Translations under genes and position numbers: made by a program | Shown: one piece after another, positions 48,425 through 61,515 of the stretch | How the letters are laid out: each line of letters starts with the position of its first letter | Position numbering within the stretch: the stretch's first letter is position 1 | The notes under the pieces: model-generated | Told to the model about the DNA's origin: nothing | Seen by the model: only the letters and a program-made list of their open reading frames with translations | The model's database searches: none | Origin: Streptomyces sp. R21 | GTDB lineage: Bacteria; Actinomycetota; Actinomycetes; Streptomycetales; Streptomycetaceae | Assembly (NCBI RefSeq): GCF_041051975.1 | Contig: NZ_CP163435.1 | Coordinates: 7,729,001 to 7,793,000 of the forward strand | Length of the DNA stretch: 64,000 nt | Reading direction: 5' to 3'

Positions 48425-49842
48425 GACGTCAGGCACCTCTCCACGAACCGACGGGCGACACCGGGCTCGGACGCCCAGTGCGTGTGCAGATAACTCGCGT
48501 GCACACCTTGTTGTACGAAACCTTCGACGCGCCGCACCGGGGCGCGCACCCCCCAGGCGGGAGCCGCCCCCGCGCCGGGCTCGACCACCGTGCGGTGGAA
48601 TTCGTGCCCGCGCATCCGGGTGCCGGCCACCGCGAGCACACTGTCGCTGACGGCCACGGCGTCCCGGTAGCCGAGGGTGAGCCGCTCGTCCATACGGGCC
48701 TTCGCGTCGACAACCCCGCACATGGGCTGCCCGTCGAGTTCCCGCGACAGATACAGCAGCCCGGCACACTCGGCGGCGATCGGCGCTCCCCTCGCGGCGA
48801 GCGCGGCCACGGCCTTCCGCAACGGTTCATTGGCGGACAACTCGGGGGCGTACACCTCGGGAAAGCCCCCGCCGATGACCAACCCGGCGGTCCCGTCGGG
48901 CAGTTGCTCGTCCCGGAGGGGATCGAAGGTGACGACCTCGGCCCCGGCGGCGCTGAGCAACTCGGCATGCTCGGCGTAGGAGAAGGTGAAGGCGGGCCCA
49001 CCGGCAACGGCGACGAGGCATTTCAGCCCCTCCGGCGTTTGAGGAGCGGGGTCCGGGGCGGAGCCCCGGGTCGGGACGGGAAGGGGCGGAGGAGGCGAAG
49101 AAACCACAGCTTCCGCATCCCAAGCCGCACCCGACAACGGAGGCGCACTCCGCGCAAGCGCGAACAACCCCTCCAGGTCGCACCCTTCCCGCACCTGCGT
49201 GGCCATCGCGGCCACCGCCTCCACAGCGGCTGAGCCCCGCTCGGCAACAGGCACCAGCCCAAGATGCCGGGAAGGTGTATCCACCTGAGGCGCCCGCCGC
49301 AGTACACCCAGCACCGGCACGCCGGCCGAGTCCAACGCCTCCCGCAGCAGCTCCTCGTGCCGCGAGGACCCCACCTTGTTGAGGATCACCCCGGCCACCC
49401 GCACCTCGGGATCCCACGAGGCGAACCCGTGCACCAGCGCGGCAACGGAGCGCGACTGCGCCGACGCGTCGACCACCAGCACCACCGGCGCCCGCAACAG
49501 CTTCGCCACATGGGCGGTGGACGCCAGTTCACCTTCCCCCGCGGCCCCGTCGTACAGCCCCATCACACCCTCGACGACGCCGAGGTCGCACCCCCGAGCC
49601 CCGTGCGCGAACAGCGGAGCGATCAGCTCCGGCCCGCACAGATACGCGTCGAGGTTGCGTCCCACTCGCCCCGTGGCGAGCGCGTGATACCCGGGGTCGA
49701 TGTAGTCGGGCCCCACCTTGTGCGGGGACACGGCAAGCCCGCGCTCGGCGAACGCGGCCATCAACCCCGTGGCAACGGTGGTCTTGCCGCTGCCCGAGGA
49801 GGGCGCGGCAATGACCAGCCGGGGCACGGACGAGGCATTCAC
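48421..49842 (-). CDS. cobB: Cobyrinate a,c-diamide synthase with inserted proline-rich linker
   Basis: 473 residues from GTG 49842 (GTGA overlap with cobO). ATP- and glutamine-dependent amidation of the a and c carboxylates. N-terminal P-loop domain: APSSGSGKTTVATGLM, GPDYIDPGYH and GVMGLYDGAAG. C-terminal class I glutaminase: AECAGLLYLSREL with the nucleophile Cys, and HASYLHTHW. The two domains are joined by about 30 residues (about 245-273) rich in Pro, Ser and Ala. That linker is encoded by a copy of a dispersed non-coding repeat and stays in frame. Both domains look intact. Confidence 0.92.
   Translation of the reverse strand: MNASSVPRLVIAAPSSGSGKTTVATGLMAAFAERGLAVSPHKVGPDYIDPGYHALATGRVGRNLDAYLCGPELIAPLFAHGARGCDLGVVEGVMGLYDGAAGEGELASTAHVAKLLRAPVVLVVDASAQSRSVAALVHGFASWDPEVRVAGVILNKVGSSRHEELLREALDSAGVPVLGVLRRAPQVDTPSRHLGLVPVAERGSAAVEAVAAMATQVREGCDLEGLFALARSAPPLSGAAWDAEAVVSSPPPPLPVPTRGSAPDPAPQTPEGLKCLVAVAGGPAFTFSYAEHAELLSAAGAEVVTFDPLRDEQLPDGTAGLVIGGGFPEVYAPELSANEPLRKAVAALAARGAPIAAECAGLLYLSRELDGQPMCGVVDAKARMDERLTLGYRDAVAVSDSVLAVAGTRMRGHEFHRTVVEPGAGAAPAWGVRAPVRRVEGFVQQGVHASYLHTHWASEPGVARRFVERCLTS
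49025..49105. repeat. Dispersed repeat copy inside cobB
   Basis: AGCCCCTCCGGCGTTTGAGG opens this stretch, followed by GGGGTCCGGGGCGGAGCCCC, then GGGTCGGGACGGGAAGGGGC and GGAGGAGGCGAAGAAA. The same blocks in the same order form the right half of the non-coding repeat at 40209-40307, with 1-2 changes per block and a deletion of about 23 bases. The first 21 bases match at 20 positions. The repeat is read in frame on the minus strand as a proline-rich linker. Confidence 0.85.
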
Positions 49843-50438
49843 CACTCGATGCCCCTCTGCCCCTTCTGCCCCGCGTCCATCGGGTGCTTGACCTTGGACA
49901 TGTCGGTGACGAGATCGGCGAACTCGACGAGCTTCTCGGGGGCGTTGCGCCCGGTGATCACGACATGCTGGGTCCCGGGCCGGTCCCGGAGAACGGCCAC
50001 GACCTCGTCGACATCGATCCACCCCCAGTGCATGGGGTAGGCGAACTCGTCCAGCACATACAGCTGGTACGTCTCGGCGGCGAGGTCCCGCTTGACCTGC
50101 TCCCAGCCCTCGCGCGCCTTCTCCTCGTTGTCCATCTGGGCGTCGCGCTGCACCCAGGACCAGCCCTCGCCCATCTTGTGCCAGTCGACGGTGCCGCCCT
50201 CGCCGGACGCACCCAGCACCCGCAGCGCGTTCTCCTCGCCGACCTTCCACTTCGCGGACTTGACGAACTGGAACACCCCGATGGGCCACCCCTGGTTCCA
50301 GGCCCGCAGAGCGAGCCCGAACGCGGCGGTCGACTTGCCCTTCCCGATGCCCGTATGGACGATCACCAACGGCCGGTTACGACGCTGACGAGTCGTCAGA
50401 CCGTCGTCCGGCACCACACTCGGCTGCCCCTGCGGCAT
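49839..50438 (-). CDS. cobO: Cob(I)yrinic acid a,c-diamide adenosyltransferase
   Basis: 199 residues, CobA/BtuR family. P-loop GIGKGKSTAAFGLALRAWNQGWPIGVFQFVK, followed by YQLYVLDEFAYPMHWGWIDVDEVV and VVITGRNAPEKLVEFADLVTDM. It adds the upper adenosyl ligand to the corrinoid. Its ATG shares one base with the TAA of the chelatase gene (TAATG), and its stop overlaps cobB. The first about 25 residues (QPSVVPDDGLTTRQRRNR) are a typical leader for the actinobacterial form. Confidence 0.94.
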   Translation of the reverse strand: MPQGQPSVVPDDGLTTRQRRNRPLVIVHTGIGKGKSTAAFGLALRAWNQGWPIGVFQFVKSAKWKVGEENALRVLGASGEGGTVDWHKMGEGWSWVQRDAQMDNEEKAREGWEQVKRDLAAETYQLYVLDEFAYPMHWGWIDVDEVVAVLRDRPGTQHVVITGRNAPEKLVEFADLVTDMSKVKHPMDAGQKGQRGIEW

Positions 50439-52455
50439 TACGCGGCCCTCCTGCTGTCGCCCTGAACATCCCTCACGAGTCCGGCGATCGAATCCGCTCG
50501 CAGCTCGTCCAACGTCACCGCCGTACCGCCCAGTTCACCCGCGAGCTGCCCCGCGAGACCGAGCCGTACCGGCCCCGACTCGCAGTCGACGACCACGGAC
50601 GCGACGCCCTCGGCCGCGAACAGCCGCGCCGCCCGCCCCGCGAGCGCCACGGGCTCCGGGCCACCGGTGGCCCGCCCGTCCGTCACGACGACGACCAGCG
50701 GCCGCCGCGCGGGATCCCGCAGCCGCTCGACCCGCAGCACGTCATGGGCCTTCAGCAGCCCGGCCGCGAGCGGCGTACGGCCGCCCGTGGGCAGCGACTC
50801 CAGCCGGACCGCCGCCGCGTCCACCGACGAGGTCGGCGGCAGCGCGACCTCCCCGGCCGACCCACGGAACGTCACGAGCCCGACCTTGTCCCGCCGCTGG
50901 TAGGCGTCGAGCAGCAGCGACAGCACGGCGCCCTTGACGGCGCTCATCCGCTGCCGCGCCGCCATCGACCCGGAGGCGTCCACGACGAACAGCACGAGGT
51001 TGCCCTCGCGGCCCTCGCGGGTGGCCTGGCGCAGATCGTCCCGCCGTACGACGAGACCGCGCCCCGACCGGCCGCGCGCCCGCTGATGCGGAGCCGCCGC
51101 CAGCACGGTGGCCGCCAAGTGCAGCTTGGTCAGGGCACCTTGGGGCCGCCTGGCGCCCGTGGTCCTGCCGTGCTCGGTCCGCGCACGCGAGCGCCGCCCG
51201 GCGGCACCCTCGCCCAGACCCGGCACGCTCAGCACCTTCGTACGGAACGGCTCACCGGCCCGTGCGGGCTGCTGCTCCCCGGCGCCGGAGGCCTGCGGCT
51301 GCCCCGCCTCGCCGGCCTCGGGCTGGGCGCCCGTGTCGCCGCCCTCGGGGCTCTCGGGCCCCTCCTGCGGAGGCTGCCCGCCGCCACCGCCGGGCCCGTC
51401 CGGATCCGGATCCTCGTCGTTGCCGGGGTCGTTCTCGTTCTGATCCCGGCCCCCGAACTCCTCCAGGGTCTCGTCGAGCTTGTTCTCGTCAAGTCCCGGC
51501 GCGTCAAAGGGATTGCGCCGCCGCCGGTGTGGCAGCGCGAGCAGTGCCGCCTGCCGTACGTCCTCCGCGAGCACGTCGGTCCGCCCGGCCCACGCGGCCA
51601 GCGTCGTCGCCGTACGCGCCATCACGATGTCGGCGCGCATCCCGTCGACCTCGAACGCCGCACAGGTCGCCGCGATCTGCCGCAGCGCCCCGTCGCCCAG
51701 CCGCACGGAGGGCAGCAGCGCGCGGGCCGCGACGATCCGCGCCCGCACGGCCGACTCCTCGTCGGCCCAGCGCGCCGCGAACCCGTCCGGGTCGTCGTCG
51801 TACGCGAGCCTGCGCCGTACGACCTCCACCCGCTGGTCGGGCTCCCGTGAGGCCGCGACCTCCACCGTCAGTCCGAACCGGTCCAGCAACTGCGGCCGCA
51901 GCTCGCCCTCTTCGGGGTTCATGGTCCCGACGAGCAGGAACCGCGCGGCATGCCGTACGGAGACCCCCTCGCGCTCCACGTAGGAGGCGCCCATCGCGGC
52001 CGCGTCGAGGAGCAGGTCGACCAAGTGGTCGTGCAGCAGGTTCACTTCGTCGACGTAGAGGATCCCGCGGTGGGCGTCCGCCAGCAGTCCGGGCTCGAAG
52101 GCCTTCACGCCGTCGGCGAGCGCCCGCTCGATGTCGAGCGAGCCCACGAGCCGGTCCTCCGAGGCGCCGACCGGCAGCTCGACCATCCGTGCGGGACGCG
52201 TCGTACCGGTCCCCGCCTCGTGCGGCCCGTCCGGGCACGCCGGGTCCGGCGAGGTGGGCGCACACGAGAACCGGCACCCGGCGACGACGTCCACCTCCGG
52301 CATGAGAGCCGAAAGGGCGCGTACGGCCGTGGACTTGGCCGTGCCCTTCTCGCCGCGCACGAGCACGCCGCCGACGGCGGGCGACACGGCGTTCAGCAGC
52401 AGCGCGAGCCGCAGGTCGTCCTGGCCGACAACGGCCGTGAACGGAAACGGGGTAC

Positions 52456-52459
<4 letters not shown>
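50438..52459 (-). CDS. ChlI-ChlD fused chelatase subunit (cobaltochelatase partner)
   Basis: 673 residues from GTG 52459 (GTGA overlap with cobN). The N-terminal AAA+ domain at about 1-340 has Walker A in VRGEKGTAKSTAVRAL, Walker B in GILYVDEVNLLHDHLVDLLLD, and GTMNPEEGELRPQLLDRFGL. A long acidic, Pro/Gly/Gln-rich linker follows (about 350-450). The C-terminal integrin I domain at about 490-673 has the MIDAS motif DASGSM with VVTDGRATGG. Together with CobN it should form the ATP-dependent chelatase, taking the place of separate CobS and CobT. This fused form is usual in actinobacteria. Confidence 0.9.
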
Positions 52460-56105
<3,646 letters not shown>

Positions 56106-56109
<4 letters not shown>

Positions 56110-57614
56110 GCGGGTGCTCCCGGTGGAATGAAAGGCAGTCCTGAAGGCGCGCCGGACTCGATGAGCCGCCACAGCGCGTCCGTGTCCGCGTGTTCCTCGA
56201 TCAGATCGCCGAGCCGGTCGAGCTGCTCCTCGCGCAGCGCCCCGAACGACGTGTCGGCGGCCGGCACGAAGCGGCGGCCCGCGGCGGCCGCCACCTCGCG
56301 CAGGAAGGCGCGCCGGAAGCCGTCCGACTCCAGCGAGCCGTGCCAGTGCGTGCCCCAGACGGCGCCGACCCGGCAGCCGTCCAGGAAAGGCTCGCCACCG
56401 CTGACTTCGGCGACGCCGTGATGGATCTCGTACCCCTCGACGGGCGCGCCGAGCGCCTCGCCGACGGGCCGGGTGAGGGTCTTCTCGCGTGCGAACCGGA
56501 CGCGCACGGGCAGCAGCCCGAGGCCGTCGACCGCACCGGCCCTGGACTCGACCTCGTCCTCGATGTGCTCGCCGAGCACCTGGAAGCCGCCGCAGATCCC
56601 GAGCACCGGCCGCCCCTCGGCGGCCCTGCGCCGCAGCGCGTCCGCAAGCCCCCGCTCGCGCAGCCACTCCAGCGCCTTCACCGTCCCGCGGGTGCCCGGT
56701 ACGACGACGAGGTCGGCGTCGGCCAGTTCCTCGGCCCGGTCCACGAACCGCACCACGACGCCCGGTTCGGCGGCCAGCGCGTCCACATCCGTGAAGTTGG
56801 ACATCAGCGGGACCGCGCACACGGCGACCCGCAGCACGTCCTCGCCGACGGGCGGGGCCACGACGGACTCCCGCACGGCCCCGCGCAGCGAGACGCGCAG
56901 CCCGTCCTCCTCGTCGATGCCCAGCCCGTGCTGGAAGGGCAGCACACCGTACGAGGGGCGCCCGGTGAGGTCGCGCAGCATGTCGAGCCCCGGCTCCAGC
57001 AGCGAGACGTCCCCGCGGAACTTGTTGACGAGGAACCCGGCGACGAACTCCTGGTCCTCGGGCGACAGCAGCGCGACGGTCCCGAAGAAGGACGCGAAGA
57101 CGCCGCCGCGGTCGATGTCGCCGACGACGAGCACGGGCAGCCGCGCATTGCGCGCGATCCCCATGTTCACGATGTCCGTCCGCCGGAGATTGATCTCGGC
57201 AGGGCTGCCGGCCCCCTCACAGATCACCGCGTCATACGTGCCCCGCAACTCGGCGAGACAGTCCAACACGGTCCCGAGAAGCGCCTGCTGCCGACCTCCG
57301 TGGTACCCGCGCGCCGTCATCTCGCCCACCGGCTTGCCCATCAGCACCACCTGGCTGCTGCGGTCACTGCCGGGCTTGAGCAGTACGGGGTTCATCAGCG
57401 CGGTCGGCTCCACGCGGGCGGCCTGCGCCTGCATGGCCTGCGCGCGCCCGATCTCGGCGCCCTCGCGGGTGACGAACGAGTTGAGGGACATGTTCTGCGC
57501 CTTGAAGGGCGCCACCTTCACGCCCTGGCGCACCAGCCACCGGCAGATCCCGGCGGTCACGACGCTCTTGCCCGCGTCGGAGGTGGTCCCCGCGATCAGC
57601 AGCCCGCCGCTCAT
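56106..57614 (-). CDS. cobQ: Cobyric acid synthase
   Basis: 502 residues from ATG 57614. ATP/glutamine amidation of carboxylates b, d, e and g. N-terminal dethiobiotin synthase-like domain: IAGTTSDAGKSVVTAGICRWL, VAPFKAQNMSLNSFVT and VICEGAGSPAEINLR, GDIDRGGVFASFFGTV. C-terminal glutaminase: LGICGGFQVLGEHIED with nucleophile Cys, and WGTHWHGSLESDGFRRAFL with catalytic His. ATGA overlaps at both ends. Confidence 0.95.
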
Positions 57615-58555
57615 GACGTGCCTCCCCGTCGTGTCAGGGCGCGTGCGGCGACGCTCACGCCGAGGGCGAGCAGGCCCACCCGGCGCGAGAGCCGTACGGC
57701 CCGCTCGATGTCCGTGGTCCGCACCGGCCGTCCTCGGCCGCCCAGCACCGGCCGGTGCTCGACCCGGCCGCCGTACGAGAGAGTGCCCCCGAGGCGCACG
57801 CCGAGCGCGCCCGCGAACGAGGCCTCCACCGGACCGGCGTTGGGGCTCGGATGCTTCGGGGCGTCCGCGCGCCAGGCCCGGGCGGCCCCGCGCGGGTTGC
57901 CTCCGGCGACGGTGGCGAGCACGGCGGTCAGCCGCGCCCCCGGCCATCCGGCGACGTCGTCGAGGCGCGCGGAAGCCCAGCCGTAGCGCCGGTACTTGGG
58001 GGATTTGTGCCCGACCATGGCGTCGAGCGTGTTGATGGCGCGGAACCCGACGAGCCCCGGAACTCCGGCGACGGCGCCCCAGACCAGCGCGCCCACGACG
58101 GCGTCGGAGGTGTTCTCGGCGACGGACTCCACGACCGCCCGCGCGATCCCGTCCGCGTCGAGGGCCTGTGGATCCCGGCCGCACAGATGGGGCAGCAGTT
58201 CCCGGGCGGTGTCGACGTCCCCGGCTTCGAGCGCCGCGCCGATGGCCCGCGCCTCGCGCCCGAGCGATGTGCCGCCGACGACGGCCCAGGTGGCGGCGGC
58301 GGTCAGCGCGACGGAGGCGGCGGGAAAGTTGCGTACGCGGTGGCTTGCGGCGGCCGCGAGGGACACGGCTCCGCCGGCGCACACCAGGGTGTGCAGTGCG
58401 CCCCACCCGCGGTGGTCCCGCCACAGCAGCCGCTCCACGGCACCCGCGGCCCGCCCGAACGCGGCGACCGGGTGTCCGCGGCGCGGATCGCCGAGGAGGA
58501 GGTCACCGAGGAGGCCGGCGGCGGCGCCGTACGCGAAGACGCGATCGGCACGCAT
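57611..58555 (-). CDS. cbiB: Adenosylcobinamide-phosphate synthase (also called CobD)
   Basis: 314 residues, membrane protein of the CbiB/CobD family. It attaches aminopropanol (or its phosphate) to the f carboxylate. Family segments: GDPRRGHPVAAFGRAAGAVERLLW, GIARAVVESVAENTSDAVVGALVWGAVAGVPGLVGFRAINTLDAMVGHKSPKYRRYGWASARLDDVAG, and PNAGPVEASFAGALGVRLGG. First gene after the cobalamin riboswitch. No obvious Shine-Dalgarno precedes the ATG; a small GGTC-GGCT-GACC hairpin ends immediately before it, which could be part of the switch. Confidence 0.92.
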   Translation of the reverse strand: MRADRVFAYGAAAGLLGDLLLGDPRRGHPVAAFGRAAGAVERLLWRDHRGWGALHTLVCAGGAVSLAAAASHRVRNFPAASVALTAAATWAVVGGTSLGREARAIGAALEAGDVDTARELLPHLCGRDPQALDADGIARAVVESVAENTSDAVVGALVWGAVAGVPGLVGFRAINTLDAMVGHKSPKYRRYGWASARLDDVAGWPGARLTAVLATVAGGNPRGAARAWRADAPKHPSPNAGPVEASFAGALGVRLGGTLSYGGRVEHRPVLGGRGRPVRTTDIERAVRLSRRVGLLALGVSVAARALTRRGGTS

Positions 58556-58619
58556 GGGTCAGCCGACCGGCACGTCAGGCAGGGGGGCCGTACTGAAGGC
58601 ACTGGGGCAGCCGCGCATG

Positions 58620-58795
58620 GCGATTTGTCCTCACTCAGGGTGTCCGCGCCCTGGTTCGACGAGACCGGCGGTGAGAGTTCCTGGCTCCCGGGGAGTTTCT
58701 TCCCCGGTGACAGTGGCGGGACCGCGCCGGATTCACACCGGCTTCCTCTTCTGCCGCCGTACATGGCTCCGGCAGTCCACCATGGGCCGAGAACA
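58620..58795 (-). ncRNA. Cobalamin riboswitch
   Basis: On the minus strand, the conserved elements occur in order: GGAAGCCGGTGTGAATCCGG (58746 down to about 58727), GCGGTCCCGCCACTGT with the B12-box core GCCACTG (58717-58711), then GGGAGCCAGGAACTCTCACC (about 58689-58670). This order is that of AdoCbl riboswitches. It is 65 bases upstream of cbiB. Binding of cobalamin is expected to shut down the coupled cob genes, most likely at translation. Confidence 0.93.
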
Positions 58796-58850
58796 CCCGT
58801 CAACTCGCTGTTGACCTGCGAGGGGAGAGTGTGCGAAGGCCCACATACGG

Positions 58851-58886
58851 GTGGGGTGCGGGACGCTGTCGCGTCCCGCACCCCAC
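58851..58886 (-). terminator. Hairpin terminator after the phosphate-transporter operon
   Basis: GTGGGGTGCGGGACGC at 58851-58866 pairs perfectly with GCGTCCCGCACCCCAC at 58871-58886, with loop TGTC. It is 48 bases after the small membrane-protein stop and separates the phosphate operon from the riboswitch. Confidence 0.85.
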
Positions 58887-58934
58887 TCGAAGCAATGCTT
58901 GATTTACGTGTTCTGTCCGGTTTCTGTCCGGTCG

Positions 58935-59156
58935 TCAGGCGACGATCAGATAGATCCCGTACGCCACCGCCGCCGCGCACGCCGCGAAGCAGGCGTAGGC
59001 GCCGGTGACCGCGAGGGCCGCCGAGTTGCCCTTGGCCGAGGCCGACTCCTGCTTGGAGAGGCCGACGATGCCGAGGGTGAAGAGGCCGACGAGGGCCACG
59101 GTGACCACGAGGCTGACTCCGAAGACGGAGCCGAGGGCTGCCCAGTCGATGTCCAT
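58935..59156 (-). CDS. Small two-helix membrane protein downstream of pit
   Basis: 73 residues. Two hydrophobic helices (SVFGVSLVVTVALVGLFTLGIVGL and ALAVTGAYACFAACAAAVAYGIYLIV) joined by a short Lys/Ser loop with KQESASAKGN. No enzymatic motif. It starts 12 bases after the pit stop and shares its operon and terminator, so a role as partner or modulator of the phosphate transporter is likely. I recall the same pairing in S. coelicolor. Confidence 0.8.
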   Translation of the reverse strand: MDIDWAALGSVFGVSLVVTVALVGLFTLGIVGLSKQESASAKGNSAALAVTGAYACFAACAAAVAYGIYLIVA

Positions 59157-59168
59157 GCTGTTCGTTCC

Positions 59169-60404
59169 TTACACCGTGGCCGGGCGGGTGGGTTCCGCGT
59201 CCGGGGACGGGATGGTGGCGGTGAGGTCGTCGGTCACGGTGCCGACCGGGGGCGGGGTGACGGCGGCGATGGCCGTGGTCACCACACCGGCGGGCTCCTC
59301 GTCGGCGTCGGCGTTGACGTTGGTGTGGTCGACCACCTGGCGGCGGGAGACCTTCCAGATCACGCCGCAGGAGGCGACGAGGAAGACGGCGACGAGAGCG
59401 GTGCCCCAGTCACCGAAGCCGGTCACCCACTCGGCGAGCGCGGCGACGAGCGCGGCGGCCGGCAGAGTCAGCGCCCAGGCGACGAACATCCGGGTGGCGG
59501 TGGACCAGCGGACCACGCCGCCCTTGCGGCCGAGGCCCGCGCCCATCACGGAGCCGGAGACCGAGTGCGTGGTGGAGAGCGAGAAGCCGATGTGCGAGGA
59601 GGCCAGGATGACCGTGGCCGCGCTGGTCTGGGCGGCGAAGCCCTGCTGCGGCTGGAGGTCGGTGAGGCCCTTGCCCATCGTGCGGATGATGCGCCAGCCG
59701 CCCAGAGAGGTGCCGGCCGCGATGGCGAGACCGGCGGAGAGGATGACCCAGACCGGCGGGTCGGAGTCGGGAGCGATCGCGCCACCGGCGACCAGGGCCA
59801 GGGTGATGATGCCCATCGTCTTCTGCGCGTCGTTCGTGCCGTGGGCCAGCGAGACCAGGCCCGCGGAGGCGATCTGACCGGCGCGGAAGCCCTTCTCGGT
59901 GGACTTGCCACTGGCGTTCCTGCCGAGCCTGTACATCATCCGGGTGGCGATCAGCGCGGCGATGCCCGCGACCAGCGGGGCGGCGACGGCGGGCAGCAGC
60001 ACCTTGGTGACGAGGACGTCACCGTGCACCGCGCCGGTACCGGCCGAGGCGATGGTCGCGCCGATCAGGCCGCCCATCAGGGCGTGCGAGGAGCTGGAGG
60101 GGAGCCCGACGAGCCAGGTCACCAGGTTCCAGAGGATGGCGCCGACCAGCGCCGCGAATATGACCTCCGGCCGTATGCCGGATTCGTCGACGAGGCCCTT
60201 GGAGATCGTGTTGGCGACCTCCACCGAGAGGAACGCGCCGACAAGGTTGAGGGCGGCGGACATGGCCACCGCGACCTTGGGCTTGAGTGCGCCGGTCGAG
60301 ATGGTGGTGGCCATCGCGTTGGCGGTGTCGTGGAAACCGTTCGTGAAATCGAACACGAGAGCGGTGACGATCACGATTCCGAGGAGGAGCGTGATGTGTT
60401 CCAT
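59169..60404 (-). CDS. pitH2: Low-affinity inorganic phosphate transporter, Pit family
   Basis: 411 residues, 10-12 membrane segments. The two PiT signatures are present: FDFTNGFHDTANAMATTISTGAL near the N-terminus and GLVSLAHGTNDAQKTMGIITLALVAGG in the middle, with SSHIGFSLSTTHSVSGSVMG completing the second repeat. The C-terminus has a Pro/Thr-rich cytoplasmic tail of about 50 residues. Predicted uptake of metal-phosphate. A PHO box lies 48 bases upstream, so PhoP control is expected. The symbol follows the S. coelicolor gene by context and family. Confidence 0.92.
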   Translation of the reverse strand: MEHITLLLGIVIVTALVFDFTNGFHDTANAMATTISTGALKPKVAVAMSAALNLVGAFLSVEVANTISKGLVDESGIRPEVIFAALVGAILWNLVTWLVGLPSSSSHALMGGLIGATIASAGTGAVHGDVLVTKVLLPAVAAPLVAGIAALIATRMMYRLGRNASGKSTEKGFRAGQIASAGLVSLAHGTNDAQKTMGIITLALVAGGAIAPDSDPPVWVILSAGLAIAAGTSLGGWRIIRTMGKGLTDLQPQQGFAAQTSAATVILASSHIGFSLSTTHSVSGSVMGAGLGRKGGVVRWSTATRMFVAWALTLPAAALVAALAEWVTGFGDWGTALVAVFLVASCGVIWKVSRRQVVDHTNVNADADEEPAGVVTTAIAAVTPPPVGTVTDDLTATIPSPDAEPTRPATV

Positions 60405-60451
60405 TTACCCAGGCTTCTGTTGGACGTCAGTGGCATGGAGACCGTAGGCAA

Positions 60452-60473
60452 CCTGGATGAACGGAAGATGAAC
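60452..60473 (-). promoter_or_regulatory. PHO box (PhoP-binding direct repeats)
   Basis: On the minus strand, GTTCATCTTCC (60473-60463) is followed without gap by GTTCATCCAGG (60462-60452). Two adjacent 11-base repeats with the GTTCA core match the streptomycete PhoP-binding unit. It is upstream of the pit start. Confidence 0.85.
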
Positions 60474-60572
60474 TGAGACGGGACGTAGGGTGACTCAAAT
60501 CGGGGCGCCACTCCTCCGGATGTGCCGCAGGGGTGACGCCCGGTTCGAACTGAGGCGGAATACCGGGTTCCG

Positions 60573-61319
60573 CTACCCCTTCGCGAACTTCTTGAGCCGG
60601 CCCATGGAGCCGTTGAAGAGATTCTGGTCACCCGGCAGGCTGCCGCCGTTGTCGTACTGCCAGAACGTCCAGTACGACCAGCCGGCGGGCAGCGATCCCG
60701 CGCCCCCCGAGTCGTAGCGGGCGAGCCACAGGGCGTGGTTCGCGGCGAAGGCGCGGCTGTGGCCGGTGCAGGTGTTCCACCAGCGCGTGGTCGTGTAGAT
60801 CACCGGACGGCGCCCGGTCTCCCGCTTGACCTCGTTGCTGAACGCGTGGATCCAGTTCACCATGCCGGCCTTGCTCAGCCCGTAGCACTTGTGCTTGCCG
60901 CTGTACGGGTTGTACTCGATGTCGAGCGCGGGCGGCAGCGTCCGGCCGTCCGCGCTCCAGGCGCCGCCGTTGCGCACGAAGTACCTCGCCTGGGCGGTGC
61001 CGGACGACTTGTTCGGCAGGGCGAAGTGGTAGGCGCCGCGGAGCAGGCCGGCGTTGCGTGCCCCGGAGTACTGCGAGCCGAAATACGGATTGCGATAGGT
61101 GCCGCCCTCGGTCGCCTTGATGTAGACGAAACGGGCGCCCTTCGCTTTCGCGCTCTGCCAGTTGACGTTCTTCTGATGCGACGAGACGTCATGTCCCCTG
61201 GGCTTGCCCGCGGCCGAGGCGGGCGCCTCGGCGAGGGCGATCCCCCCGACGGCGAGTGCCGTCACGGCCGCCGCGATGACGCGGGCGTGGCGGCGGGACG
61301 TTTGGTGATCACGAGCCAC
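60573..61319 (-). CDS. Secreted GH25 lysozyme (muramidase)
   Basis: 248 residues from GTG 61319, chosen because GGGGGGAA lies about 5 bases upstream; a longer reading has no ribosome-binding site. Signal peptide with IAAAVTALAVGGIALA. GH25 active-site segments: GHDVSSHQKNVNW (Asp), FVYIKATEGGTYRNPYF (Glu), PPALDIEYNPYSG (Asp-x-Glu) and YWTFWQYDNGGSLPG. Predicted cleavage of beta-1,4 bonds in peptidoglycan. No wall-binding domain. The gap to the pit gene holds the PHO box. Confidence 0.92.
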   Translation of the reverse strand: MARDHQTSRRHARVIAAAVTALAVGGIALAEAPASAAGKPRGHDVSSHQKNVNWQSAKAKGARFVYIKATEGGTYRNPYFGSQYSGARNAGLLRGAYHFALPNKSSGTAQARYFVRNGGAWSADGRTLPPALDIEYNPYSGKHKCYGLSKAGMVNWIHAFSNEVKRETGRRPVIYTTTRWWNTCTGHSRAFAANHALWLARYDSGGAGSLPAGWSYWTFWQYDNGGSLPGDQNLFNGSMGRLKKFAKG

Positions 61320-61402
61320 ATTTCCCCCCGGAATGGTGACGTGCGCGACAAATCCACCAGAGATTACTGGAAGATCATCGAATGCCTGTCGATCGTCGGC
61401 CA

Positions 61403-61421
61403 ATCACCGGCAGACGGTGAT
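61403..61421. promoter_or_regulatory. Inverted repeat between lysozyme and aldolase genes
   Basis: ATCACCG and CGGTGAT flank GCAGA. It lies in the 196-base spacer between two divergent genes. Possible operator; no regulator gene is adjacent. Confidence 0.3.
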
Positions 61422-61515
61422 GTATCCGTATATGCGCCCTTACGGACGCTCGGCTTCCGCCCTAAAGTGACCTCGCCGCCCCCGGCCCGGCACCCACGCC
61501 TGGCAGGATCGCGGC

